Under the pieces are notes generated by a model, which was not told the origin of the DNA, did not search any database, and worked only from the letters and a program-made list of their open reading frames with translations. From an uncultured Flavobacteriales bacterium (GTDB taxonomy: Bacteria; Bacteroidota; Bacteroidia; Flavobacteriales; UBA1820), in contig CALJDR010000080.1 of assembly GCA_938023515.1 (NCBI GenBank), positions 1 to 5,947 of the forward strand: a stretch of 5,947 nucleotides of DNA. Direction: 5' to 3'. The translations under genes were made by a program, and so were the position numbers. Positions 1 through 5,947 of the stretch are shown piece after piece (position 1 is the stretch's first letter; each line of letters begins with the position of its first letter).

Positions 1-43
1 TGACGTCGAGTCTCGTGGGCTCGGAGATGTGTATAAGAGACAG
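1..43. other. Untrimmed Nextera sequencing adapter, left end
   Basis: Positions 25-43 are exactly the Tn5 mosaic end AGATGTGTATAAGAGACAG. Before it, 10-24 reads GTCTCGTGGGCTCGG, the rest of the Illumina Nextera read-2 adapter, and 2-9 (GACGTCGA) is the reverse complement of the 8-base index seen at the right end. This is synthetic library sequence and not phage DNA. A GTG at position 15 opens a reading frame through it, adding the familiar artefactual peptide MGSEMCIRDR to the front of the terminase. The biological insert begins at position 44. Confidence 0.99.
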
Positions 44-68
44 ATTTTACATATCTTTACAGTACTTT

Positions 69-1769
69 ATGATGGAAGAAAAGCACATCAGCGCGGATCT
101 CTGCCTCGTTCCGGAATTTCTTAGGTTCGGGCAAAAAGTCTATTCTTATGACTTTATAGAGGAAAAACGCAGTCAAAAACCTCGTGACCCAAAATTTATT
201 TCCCCTCAAAAAGGAGGGCAGGAGGCGCTTCTTACATCCGAAGCTCAGATCATTATCTATGGAGGTGTACGCGGAGGCGGCAAAAGCGGCGGACTTCTCC
301 TAAAGGCATACGACTACATAGATAGTCCTTATTTTTCAGGGGCCATTTTCCGAAAGGAAAAAGATGATGCAAAAAAGGTAGGTGGCATCATTGACCAATC
401 GCATAAATTCTATTCTGAGTTGGGTGAATATAACCGAGCTGAACAGGACCGTACATGGAATTTCTATTCGGGAGGGAGGCTCAATTTCGGATATTACTCT
501 GACAGCTATGATGATTTTGTTACCCGCTATCAGGGCATGGAACTCGCCTATATCGGCATAGATGAAATCACACACATGAAATATCCATATTTCAAATATC
601 TGCTCACATGCAATCGAAATTCCCACGGGCTTCCCAATAAAATCATCGGCACATGTAATCCGGATCCGGACAGTTGGGTCGTCCGTTTTATCGGCGGGGA
701 GTTCACGGCGGGTTCGGATGAAAATGGAAATCCTGTATTCCATAAGAAATGGATCGGTGATGACGGGTATCCTATCCCTGAAATGAATGGCAAAATTCTC
801 TATTGCTTTATGTGGGGAGACCGGGAAGACCAAATATATTGGGGCGAAACAAAAGAGGCTGTTTACGAACAGGCAAAAGAAAAAATCGATGACATGTGGA
901 ATGATGAACTGGCGCAGTTTGGCAACAAACTCGATATGTTTATCATTTCTGCTACTTATATTATCGGACGGCTCGAAGACAATAAAATATTGCTTGAAAG
1001 CGATCCCTCCTATTTTAAAAACCTTACCCAGCAAAATGATGAACGGAGACTTCGCGACCTTAAGGGTAATTGGCTGTTCAAAACCAAGGGCGATGGCTTG
1101 CTGTCCAGAACAGATATTGAATCATTTTTGGAAAATAGTTACCAAAGAAGCGAATACTGCTGCATGACAGCAGATATTGCAACTACCGGCGGAGATAAAG
1201 CCGTGCTATATGCATGGGAAGGGTTTCATTTGGTGGACATAGAAGCATATAAAGTCGATTCCCAAACACTACTGATAAATATCCGTAAGTTCATGGAAAA
1301 ACACAGAATATCGGAGGAAGATTTTTGTTATGATGATGCTGGGATTGGAAAATATATTGAAGGTTTTATGCCGAAGGCCATCCGATTTATCGGCAACGCC
1401 TCCCCTACAGACAAGACGGAGATCCGATACGGAGGAATACAGCAGAAAATATCCCGATACGAAAACATCAAATCTCAGTGCATAGACCTTTTCTGCGACC
1501 GGATGAAACTCTGCGGATACAGTGTAGATTATTTAATAGCAGGGCGCTACTATTTTGGCAAACGCTTTCGCGATCACATCAAAGAAGAATATATGTGCCT
1601 TCGACGGGATAACCGTGTAGAAAACAAATTCAAAGTTATTTCAAAAGCAGAAATGACCGCCCTTATAGGACATTCGCCGGACTTTATCGATGCCTTATAC
1701 CAAAGGGAATACATAGAATTACTAAAAAAAGATAAAAAAGTTAAACGAATAGGAGCCTGTTACTTATGA
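69..1769 (+). CDS. terL: Phage terminase large subunit (packaging ATPase-nuclease)
   Basis: This is the motor that cuts concatemeric phage DNA and drives it through the portal into the empty head using ATP. Numbering from the ATG at 69 (566 residues), the ATPase domain comes first: Walker A GGVRGGGKS at about 65-73 with the family's conserved arginine, Walker B ELAYIGIDE at about 158-166 ending in the catalytic acidic pair, and a coupling motif GTCNP near 194-198. The C-terminal RNase H-like nuclease follows, with candidate metal-binding aspartates in TADIA (Asp369), CYDDAG (Asp422/423) and HSPDFIDA (Asp538/541). Length is at the upper end of the usual range. The frame is open to the adapter boundary at 43/44 with no stop, so the true start may be lost. 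ATG 69 or the adjacent ATG 72 are the only plausible starts inside the insert, and neither has a clear ribosome binding site. The stop overlaps the portal start as ATGA. The small terminase is not visible and would be expected upstream. Confidence 0.94.
   Translation: MMEEKHISADLCLVPEFLRFGQKVYSYDFIEEKRSQKPRDPKFISPQKGGQEALLTSEAQIIIYGGVRGGGKSGGLLLKAYDYIDSPYFSGAIFRKEKDDAKKVGGIIDQSHKFYSELGEYNRAEQDRTWNFYSGGRLNFGYYSDSYDDFVTRYQGMELAYIGIDEITHMKYPYFKYLLTCNRNSHGLPNKIIGTCNPDPDSWVVRFIGGEFTAGSDENGNPVFHKKWIGDDGYPIPEMNGKILYCFMWGDREDQIYWGETKEAVYEQAKEKIDDMWNDELAQFGNKLDMFIISATYIIGRLEDNKILLESDPSYFKNLTQQNDERRLRDLKGNWLFKTKGDGLLSRTDIESFLENSYQRSEYCCMTADIATTGGDKAVLYAWEGFHLVDIEAYKVDSQTLLINIRKFMEKHRISEEDFCYDDAGIGKYIEGFMPKAIRFIGNASPTDKTEIRYGGIQQKISRYENIKSQCIDLFCDRMKLCGYSVDYLIAGRYYFGKRFRDHIKEEYMCLRRDNRVENKFKVISKAEMTALIGHSPDFIDALYQREYIELLKKDKKVKRIGACYL
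1751..1755 (+). promoter_or_regulatory. Shine-Dalgarno-like site for the portal gene
   Basis: AGGAG lies ten bases before the portal ATG at 1766, inside the last codons of the terminase gene. It is the only clear Shine-Dalgarno sequence in front of a gene start in this window, and it supports the ATG that overlaps the terminase stop codon as the true portal start. Confidence 0.6.
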
Positions 1770-3175
1770 CACCGGAAGAAATATACAACCACCGCGCAAA
1801 GTTTTATAAAGAAACACCTTTATCCCGCATTGAGGTCAAGCAAGAATCATTTCTAAACGAATACGATCCCAATGGACACAAGATCAATGATCCGATTATA
1901 TATCCGAACATACATAAAATAATAACGGATGAAAAAGCAACAAATGAATTAAAGAATAAGATCGTTGAAATTGCTGTTGAAAGGGTAGCTATACCTTTAC
2001 AGGAGATAATAGCCACAAAACAAACGACGCACGTTTGCGGCAATCCCGTTCAGTTCATTGATGCCTCTCCATCTCCCACAGAAGAAATGAAACAACTCCT
2101 TACCATCTATAAGCAAGGATGGCTGAAAAAGAACATGGAGGTCTTAAAATACAAATTTGTTGAAAGTTTAAAAATTACGGGTGAGGCAGCCGCCAATGTA
2201 TATATTGAAAATGGTAAGGTAAATTGGCGCGTTTTCTCTTTTTATGATGGCGACATACTTCACCCCGTATTCAACAGTAAGGGTAAATTAGAATATTTCG
2301 GACGCAGCTACCATGTGTACGACCCCACAAAAAAAGAGTACAATACCTATATGGAGGTCTGGGACAAAACCAATGCCATACGGTATAAAAAGAATAAGTT
2401 AGATATTTCTGGTGCGAATACATCTGAATGGATCGTTGAAGAAAATGTCACTCATGGTTATTCTTCCGTTCCAATTACCTATGCCTATGACCGAAAAGGT
2501 CCATGCTGGTATCCGGTACAAGACCTTATTGATAAGATGGAAATAGCCCTTTCCCAATTATTTGAGAACAACAAATCATACGCATTTCGCATCCTTTTCA
2601 TCAAAGGAGGATTTGAAGTTCAGGGAGACCTTCGAGGTCAAGCACGTGCTATCCTTGCTGAATCCGGAGATGCCGATGCTAAATTTCTGGAAAAAGCCGA
2701 TGTCAGCAACTCTTTCAAACTTCAATTGGAAAGTACCATGCAGTTCATCCAACATGGGAGTTTCATCGTTTTCCCTCCTGAAATCAAAAGCGGGGACACC
2801 CCCAGCGTATCGATCAAAGTCGTTTATTCTCCGGCATGGGAAAAAGGTTTTAAAGATGCCAATTTCATAAACATAAATGTGGATGATATTGTCGAAATGT
2901 TCAAACATTATTACGGTATGGAAATCGAAAAAGTCAGCGAATTTAAGAAACTGGACATCCGTGGAGAAATTATACCCTACATCCATACCAACGAACAGGA
3001 GATCATAGCCAATATTAACCAATCCGTTTCAATGGGATCCATTTCCCGGGAAACGGCAGCCGAAATCCATCCTTACTCCAAGAACGATGAATACACACGC
3101 ATACTTAAGGAGGAAAGGGAAATTCTCACCGGTCAAGAAACACCTGTAAATACCCGTGAAAACGTACAAGAATAG
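1766..3175 (+). CDS. Phage portal protein (SPP1 gp6-like)
   Basis: The portal forms the dodecameric ring at one vertex of the phage head. DNA passes through it, the terminase docks on it during packaging, and the tail connector attaches to it later. At 469 residues the length fits the SPP1 gp6-like portal family. Features consistent with that family are an N-terminal wing and clip region with an ITGEAAANVYI strand near 137-147, a central HGYSSVPITYAY segment (230-241) followed by helix-rich QDLIDKMEIALSQLFENN (252-269) as in the stem and crown region, and a C-terminal SMGSISRETAAEIHPY helix (422-437), a common portal ending. It has no signal peptide or membrane segment. The order terminase-portal-minor head protein is classical and strengthens the call. 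The start overlaps the terminase stop by 4 bp (ATGA), indicating coupled translation. The charged tail overlaps the next gene by 20 bp. Identification rests on motif appearance plus gene order. Confidence 0.88.
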   Translation: MTPEEIYNHRAKFYKETPLSRIEVKQESFLNEYDPNGHKINDPIIYPNIHKIITDEKATNELKNKIVEIAVERVAIPLQEIIATKQTTHVCGNPVQFIDASPSPTEEMKQLLTIYKQGWLKKNMEVLKYKFVESLKITGEAAANVYIENGKVNWRVFSFYDGDILHPVFNSKGKLEYFGRSYHVYDPTKKEYNTYMEVWDKTNAIRYKKNKLDISGANTSEWIVEENVTHGYSSVPITYAYDRKGPCWYPVQDLIDKMEIALSQLFENNKSYAFRILFIKGGFEVQGDLRGQARAILAESGDADAKFLEKADVSNSFKLQLESTMQFIQHGSFIVFPPEIKSGDTPSVSIKVVYSPAWEKGFKDANFININVDDIVEMFKHYYGMEIEKVSEFKKLDIRGEIIPYIHTNEQEIIANINQSVSMGSISRETAAEIHPYSKNDEYTRILKEEREILTGQETPVNTRENVQE

Positions 3176-3980
3176 ACCTATATCTCAGCGTAAAGCTGTC
3201 GCAAAAGAAGCAACAGACAAAGTTATTTCCGAGATGGCCCTGTCAGGAAACGATATAGATTCCACCCTTCATAAGGCAGTTCAATCCATCATAAACAAGG
3301 CTCTTTCTCTGCCATCCGGGGAAAATTTCTCTTTCTCCAAAAATCAAAAGTTGGATGCCGAAACAAACGAAATACTACGCTCTTTTTCTGATTCCGTCAT
3401 AGCGGATATAACCACACGTAGTATTCGCGCCTCTGAAATAGCGGCCAATTATAACGACGATGAATATTCTTATGAAGATCATATCAGGAAGTACCTTAAT
3501 GACAGTGATGCCCGGGAAAAGACTGATAAATATTCAAAAGACCTTAAAAACCAATTAGAATTATATATTGCCTATGCAATTACCGCCGGATGGAACGCAT
3601 CAAAGACAACTTACGAATATATGTTATGGAAAAACCACCCATACCGATCCACCTTCATTTTATCAGATAAAAACATTCATATCACGGCAAGCAGAAGAAG
3701 TCCGGGATCAGGGAACTACACAGGCGTTGCGTCAAACCTGAAAAGAATGGAACAATATCTTATTTTCTCTGTTTATAACTTCACCAATCGCCTCATTTGG
3801 CGCAAAGATAAGGACATTGTAGGATACCGTACTTTTCGCAACAGTTCCTATCCCTGTGAGATATGCGATTCTTTGTTGGGAAAAGTGCATGCGCTTACAG
3901 AAATAGCCGTTCCAGCTCATGGACATTGTGTTTGCGGGTCCTATCCCGTATTCCGCGAGGATATGGAGGACAGCAAATAG
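3156..3980 (+). CDS. Minor head protein, Mu gpF / SPP1 gp7-like head morphogenesis protein
   Basis: Proteins of this family (phage Mu F-like) sit inside or near the portal vertex and help head assembly or early DNA ejection. In this 274-residue product the recognisable part is the C-terminal end: YPCEICDSLLGKVHAL then VPAHGHCVC (232-260), a Cys/His cluster (Cys234, Cys237, His245, His255, His257, Cys258, Cys260). It resembles the family's typical C-x2-C ... P-x-H-x-x-C-x-C ending and could bind a metal ion. The N-terminal 200 residues look mostly helical and charged, with no toxin or peptidase domain visible. The GTG at 3156 lies 20 bp inside the portal gene and has no clear ribosome binding site. 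ATG 3234 (residue 27) is an alternative start. Its place directly after the portal is the usual position. It ends four bases before the stop of the opposing gene. Confidence 0.8.
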   Translation: MKTYKNRPISQRKAVAKEATDKVISEMALSGNDIDSTLHKAVQSIINKALSLPSGENFSFSKNQKLDAETNEILRSFSDSVIADITTRSIRASEIAANYNDDEYSYEDHIRKYLNDSDAREKTDKYSKDLKNQLELYIAYAITAGWNASKTTYEYMLWKNHPYRSTFILSDKNIHITASRRSPGSGNYTGVASNLKRMEQYLIFSVYNFTNRLIWRKDKDIVGYRTFRNSSYPCEICDSLLGKVHALTEIAVPAHGHCVCGSYPVFREDMEDSK

Positions 3981-3984
3981 CAGA

Positions 3985-4398
3985 TCACTCCTTATTTAAA
4001 TCTTTTTTCAACGCCTTATTAGCATAATAATCCATCATTTCTTCCTTCAGCATTTCATCATCCTGCTCTTTAGACAGCGTTTCTGTCTTGACACCATACC
4101 ACTCCGTATGCCTTTTTATACATTCCGTAGTTTCTTTCATGCTGATTTTCAGAAATTGCTCATCAGGCACAGTTCCAAGGTTCTGCACCTTATCCATAAT
4201 GAGCATTTCGAGCCATTTCCAGCCCGTTTCTCCCCCTTTCAGGCATTCATCGATGAACATCCCCACCGCAGTCAATTTATGCACCCTGAAAGAATATAAT
4301 TTCTTTATCTGCGATATTTTGTAGTGGTCGGTTTCTTCTTTAAGAATATGAGCCCCGATCATACGCTCATTCTTGCCTAATTTTATCTTATTATCCAT
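3985..4398 (-). CDS. Unrecognised 137-residue protein, co-transcribed with helicase
   Basis: I do not recognise a family for this protein. It is small, soluble-looking and highly charged, with a basic first 40 residues (Lys/Arg/His rich), a mixed hydrophobic-amphipathic middle (about 42-72, including GWKWLEMLIMDK) and a strongly charged helical tail (about 106-137) rich in Glu and Lys. No signal peptide, transmembrane segment, nucleotide-binding motif or cysteine cluster is visible. It starts with ATG inside the last codons of the helicase gene, the two overlapping by 8 bp (ATGGATAA), so the genes are probably translationally coupled. By context it may assist replication, for example as a helicase loader or DNA-binding accessory, but that is inference from position only. 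It is the last gene of the leftward operon and ends tail to tail with the minor head gene. The length and the tight overlap support a real gene. Confidence 0.72.
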   Translation of the reverse strand: MDNKIKLGKNERMIGAHILKEETDHYKISQIKKLYSFRVHKLTAVGMFIDECLKGGETGWKWLEMLIMDKVQNLGTVPDEQFLKISMKETTECIKRHTEWYGVKTETLSKEQDDEMLKEEMMDYYANKALKKDLNKE

Positions 4399-5761
4399 TT
4401 TTGGTATTTTTAACTGAGTCCATAAATATCTCGTAGAATATCTGATTGCTTTTTATTTTCCGGTATCCCAGACGGGATAGTTCTTTTCCCATCCTCACAA
4501 TATCCACCTTCGGGGGAACCCCATCGATGCCCAGATACTCATTATAGAACTTTGCGGCCAAATCAGAAGCCCGCATCTTCTCTATTTCCTGTCCCGGAAA
4601 CAAAGGTTCCGGCATATAACCATATTCCCTCATAAATGCCAATACAGGATTATTTTCTGCCCGGGCCGTTTCAATGGCATCATCCACATCCTTACTTGAT
4701 GAGAATTCATAGTTCTGGCTTTTTAATCGAGCGAGCCCATCCATCGCCCAGCGGAATATACCAGGGTATTCCTCCTTCATCTTTTCGGAAAGCATCTTGT
4801 CCCTTTCCCTCTCTGGAATAGTCACCTCGAAACGGACGATCAATTGCCTGCGCCAAAATCCGTATGACCGATCCGGCATAGGGGGGAGTTCATTCAGGTT
4901 AAATATCATGGCTGGTGGACGCACTGAAATATATTCCCCGTACGGTCTTCTTGCCTGAATAGGTTCGCTCGATATAATGGCCTTCATTTTGTCCGTCACT
5001 TCTCCCCTGCTGTCTATCTCCTCGCAATAATTCAGCCTTTTCCCCTCTGTTTCCGCTACGGCATACTCGGAATAGGTCAATTGCTGCGGGGTGAAGGAAC
5101 AGACGGCTCCGGGGCCTACAATGCCCTTTATTACCCTTGCTATCACACTTTTTCCATTAGCTCCCTTCCCAAGCAGGAAAAGAGCTTTCTCTACACTTAC
5201 CCGGGTGCGGTCCAGATAGATCATACCTATGAATTCCTGCAAAACAGCCTGCTTAGTCTTATCTGGCAAAACACGGTTCAGGAATTTTTCCCACATAGGA
5301 CATTCCGCCTGTGGATCGTAGGAGTAATTCACTTTGTAATTCACGTGCAGCTTATCTGAAAAAGAAAATGTTCGCATATTGTCCACATTCAATATGCAAT
5401 TCTCAAAAGCTATCAGATTTGCCTGAGGTCTAAAAGGCTTGTCCTGTATCTTAAAAAAGCAATGGGGGAGCACCCTTACTACATCCGAGGGCATTACCCC
5501 TGTATCGCACATGAAATTGTAAAGGAGGGTGTTTAATTCATCCCGACCTATCTCCAGGTAAGAGCAGCCATCAAAATAATAAAAAGTCCGCCCCATTACG
5601 CATAACGACGAATCTTCCAGTATGTTTTTCATGTATGCAGACAAGTGGTTCAGCCTATCAGAAGGGTTTTTACTCCCCATGGCATTTTCCCTCGCCTTTC
5701 GGAATGATGCAGATCCCGATATCTTGGTCAATTCGGTCTTTAGAGCCTCGTTCATAGACAT
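4391..5761 (-). CDS. Superfamily 3 phage replicative helicase (D5/P4 primase C-terminal type)
   Basis: This is predicted to be a hexameric ATP-driven helicase that unwinds DNA at the phage replication fork. It belongs to the group named 'phage/plasmid primase, P4 family, C-terminal domain' with a D5_N-like region. In 456 residues one sees a D5_N-like region (about 60-190, including LIAFENCILNVDN and a YDPQAECPMWEKFL segment), then the SF3 core: Walker A GKGANGKS (198-205), Walker B LNYCEEID (243-250), motif C / sensor asparagine in IFNLNELPP (286-294) and a candidate arginine finger in FWRRQLIVRFE (302-312). A C-terminal segment (about 398-445, DLAAKFYNEYL to YRKIKSNQIFYEIF) resembles the D5_C winged helix. 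No primase catalytic domain is present in the first 60 residues, unlike full-length P4 alpha-type proteins, so priming is probably done by a separate protein outside the window. ATG 5761 is favoured; ATG 5755 two codons in is equally possible. The gene is intact. Confidence 0.92.
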   Translation of the reverse strand: MSMNEALKTELTKISGSASFRKARENAMGSKNPSDRLNHLSAYMKNILEDSSLCVMGRTFYYFDGCSYLEIGRDELNTLLYNFMCDTGVMPSDVVRVLPHCFFKIQDKPFRPQANLIAFENCILNVDNMRTFSFSDKLHVNYKVNYSYDPQAECPMWEKFLNRVLPDKTKQAVLQEFIGMIYLDRTRVSVEKALFLLGKGANGKSVIARVIKGIVGPGAVCSFTPQQLTYSEYAVAETEGKRLNYCEEIDSRGEVTDKMKAIISSEPIQARRPYGEYISVRPPAMIFNLNELPPMPDRSYGFWRRQLIVRFEVTIPERERDKMLSEKMKEEYPGIFRWAMDGLARLKSQNYEFSSSKDVDDAIETARAENNPVLAFMREYGYMPEPLFPGQEIEKMRASDLAAKFYNEYLGIDGVPPKVDIVRMGKELSRLGYRKIKSNQIFYEIFMDSVKNTKNG

Positions 5762-5850
5762 TGTTCAACAAATATAAGCCTTTTCAAAGCCAAAATGAAA
5801 GAAAACAATCATTTTAACTGAAAACAACAAAATCATACTCAAAAGCCACT
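5762..5850. other. AT-rich intergenic region upstream of helicase
   Basis: This stretch between the helicase start and the phased repeats is visibly richer in A and T than the coding DNA, with A-tracts on the + strand such as GAAAACAA and AAAACAACAAAA. It contains the promoter candidate close to the helicase start. Together with the adjacent repeats it has the composition expected of a regulatory or DNA-unwinding region in front of a replication gene. On the minus strand, frames running in from the contig end close at 5839, 5814 and 5765, so the stretch could include the tail of an upstream gene. Confidence 0.45.
5769..5800 (-). promoter_or_regulatory. Candidate Bacteroidota-type promoter for helicase operon
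   Basis: Read on the minus strand, TATATTTG (5776 to 5769) matches the Bacteroides sigma-factor -7 consensus TAnnTTTG. Twenty bases upstream is TTTC (5800-5797), one mismatch from the -33 element TTTG and within the usual spacing. The -7 box ends only 7 bases before the helicase ATG, so a transcript from it would have a very short leader or none. The surrounding DNA is very AT-rich, so a chance match is possible. The window shows no other promoter candidate for this operon. Confidence 0.4.
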
Positions 5851-5900
5851 CTGGGATAGATTGGGAAGGGATTGGGATAGATTTGGGATACTTTTGGGAT
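5851..5900. repeat. Five TTGGGAT-type direct repeats, 10-11 bp period
   Basis: The + strand carries TGGGA at 5852, 5862, 5873, 5884 and 5895, that is with steps of 10, 11, 11 and 11 bases. Four of the five copies extend to TGGGAT and three to TGGGATA, with a unit close to TTGGGATAGAT. One unit per helical turn puts every copy on the same DNA face. The array runs into the right adapter at 5901, so its full length is unknown. The position just upstream of a replicative helicase fits protein-binding iterons (origin or operator). It could instead encode a Pro/Ser/Gln-rich tail of an upstream gene. Confidence 0.7.
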
Positions 5901-5947
5901 CTGTCTCTTATACACATCTCCGAGCCCACGAGACTCGACGTCATCTC
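5901..5947. other. Untrimmed Nextera sequencing adapter, right end
   Basis: CTGTCTCTTATACACATCT (5901-5919) is the reverse complement of the Tn5 mosaic end. It is followed by CCGAGCCCACGAGAC (5920-5934) of the Illumina Nextera read-2 adapter, an 8-base index TCGACGTC (5935-5942) and ATCTC (5943-5947), the start of the P7 flow-cell sequence. It mirrors positions 1-43 exactly. The biological insert ends at 5900. Confidence 0.99.

Noticed and set aside
336..1034. 232-residue open frame on the minus strand
   Set aside because: It lies wholly antisense to the terminase ATPase domain, which has clear catalytic motifs. The antisense product shows no recognisable motif.
787..1167. 126-residue + strand frame inside the terminase gene
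   Set aside because: It overlaps the terminase in another frame, and the low-complexity basic product looks like an out-of-frame translation.
2576..3022. 148-residue open frame on the minus strand within the portal gene
   Set aside because: It is a shadow of the portal coding sequence with no start context or family resemblance.
3981..4020. Bidirectional terminator between the convergent genes
   Set aside because: Only four bases separate the stops. The T-run at 4003-4008 has no convincing hairpin and is coding sequence of the minus-strand gene.
5081..5359. 92-residue + strand frame opposite the helicase
   Set aside because: It is antisense to the SF3 helicase core, whose motifs are intact; no independent support.
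5851..5900. CRISPR array
   Set aside because: The repeated core is only 6-7 bases with 4-5 base gaps, far shorter than CRISPR repeats and spacers, and no cas genes are present.
44..5900. Complete small circular phage or satellite genome
   Set aside because: The insert ends do not overlap, and capsid, tail and small terminase genes are missing, so a fragment is the simpler reading.
1..5947. Linear element or transposon with terminal inverted repeats
   Set aside because: The inverted repeats are library adapter including an index sequence; no transposase gene is present.

Overview
This window is a short metagenome-style contig holding part of a tailed (double-stranded DNA) bacteriophage or prophage. 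The real biological sequence appears to be positions 44-5900. Both extremities (1-43 and 5901-5947) are untrimmed Illumina Nextera transposase adapter with the same 8-base index, so the perfect 43-bp terminal inverted repeat is a library artefact and the contig ends are not genome ends.

Layout: the left two thirds (69-3980, + strand) is a DNA packaging and head-assembly module. It contains the large terminase subunit (ATPase-nuclease motor), an SPP1 gp6-like portal protein, and a Mu gpF / SPP1 gp7-like minor head protein. These genes overlap by 4 bp and 20 bp and are surely co-transcribed. The right third (3985-5761, - strand) holds replication functions: a superfamily 3 (D5/P4-type) replicative helicase without a recognisable primase domain and, overlapping its end by 8 bp, a 137-residue protein I do not recognise. 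The two modules converge with only 4 bp between stop codons. Upstream of the helicase (5762-5900) is a noncoding-looking AT-rich stretch with a Bacteroidota-style promoter candidate and five copies of a TTGGGA-type motif spaced 10-11 bp apart. The left library adapter cuts off whatever lies before the terminase, and the right one cuts off whatever precedes the helicase.

How the genes work together: the helicase would unwind phage DNA during replication. The terminase then cuts the DNA and pumps it through the portal ring into the prohead, and the minor head protein sits near the portal. Major capsid, scaffold, tail, lysis and small terminase genes are not in the window, so it is a fragment and not a complete genome.

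Host: the TAnnTTTG promoter candidate, the scarcity of Shine-Dalgarno sequences (one clear AGGAG, before the portal gene) and the moderate AT content fit a phage of Bacteroidota, probably gut-associated. This is an inference and a Bacillota host is not excluded. I found no tRNA, rRNA, CRISPR array, insertion sequence or defence system. The most interesting non-routine signal is the helically phased repeat upstream of the helicase; the most important practical one is the adapter contamination.
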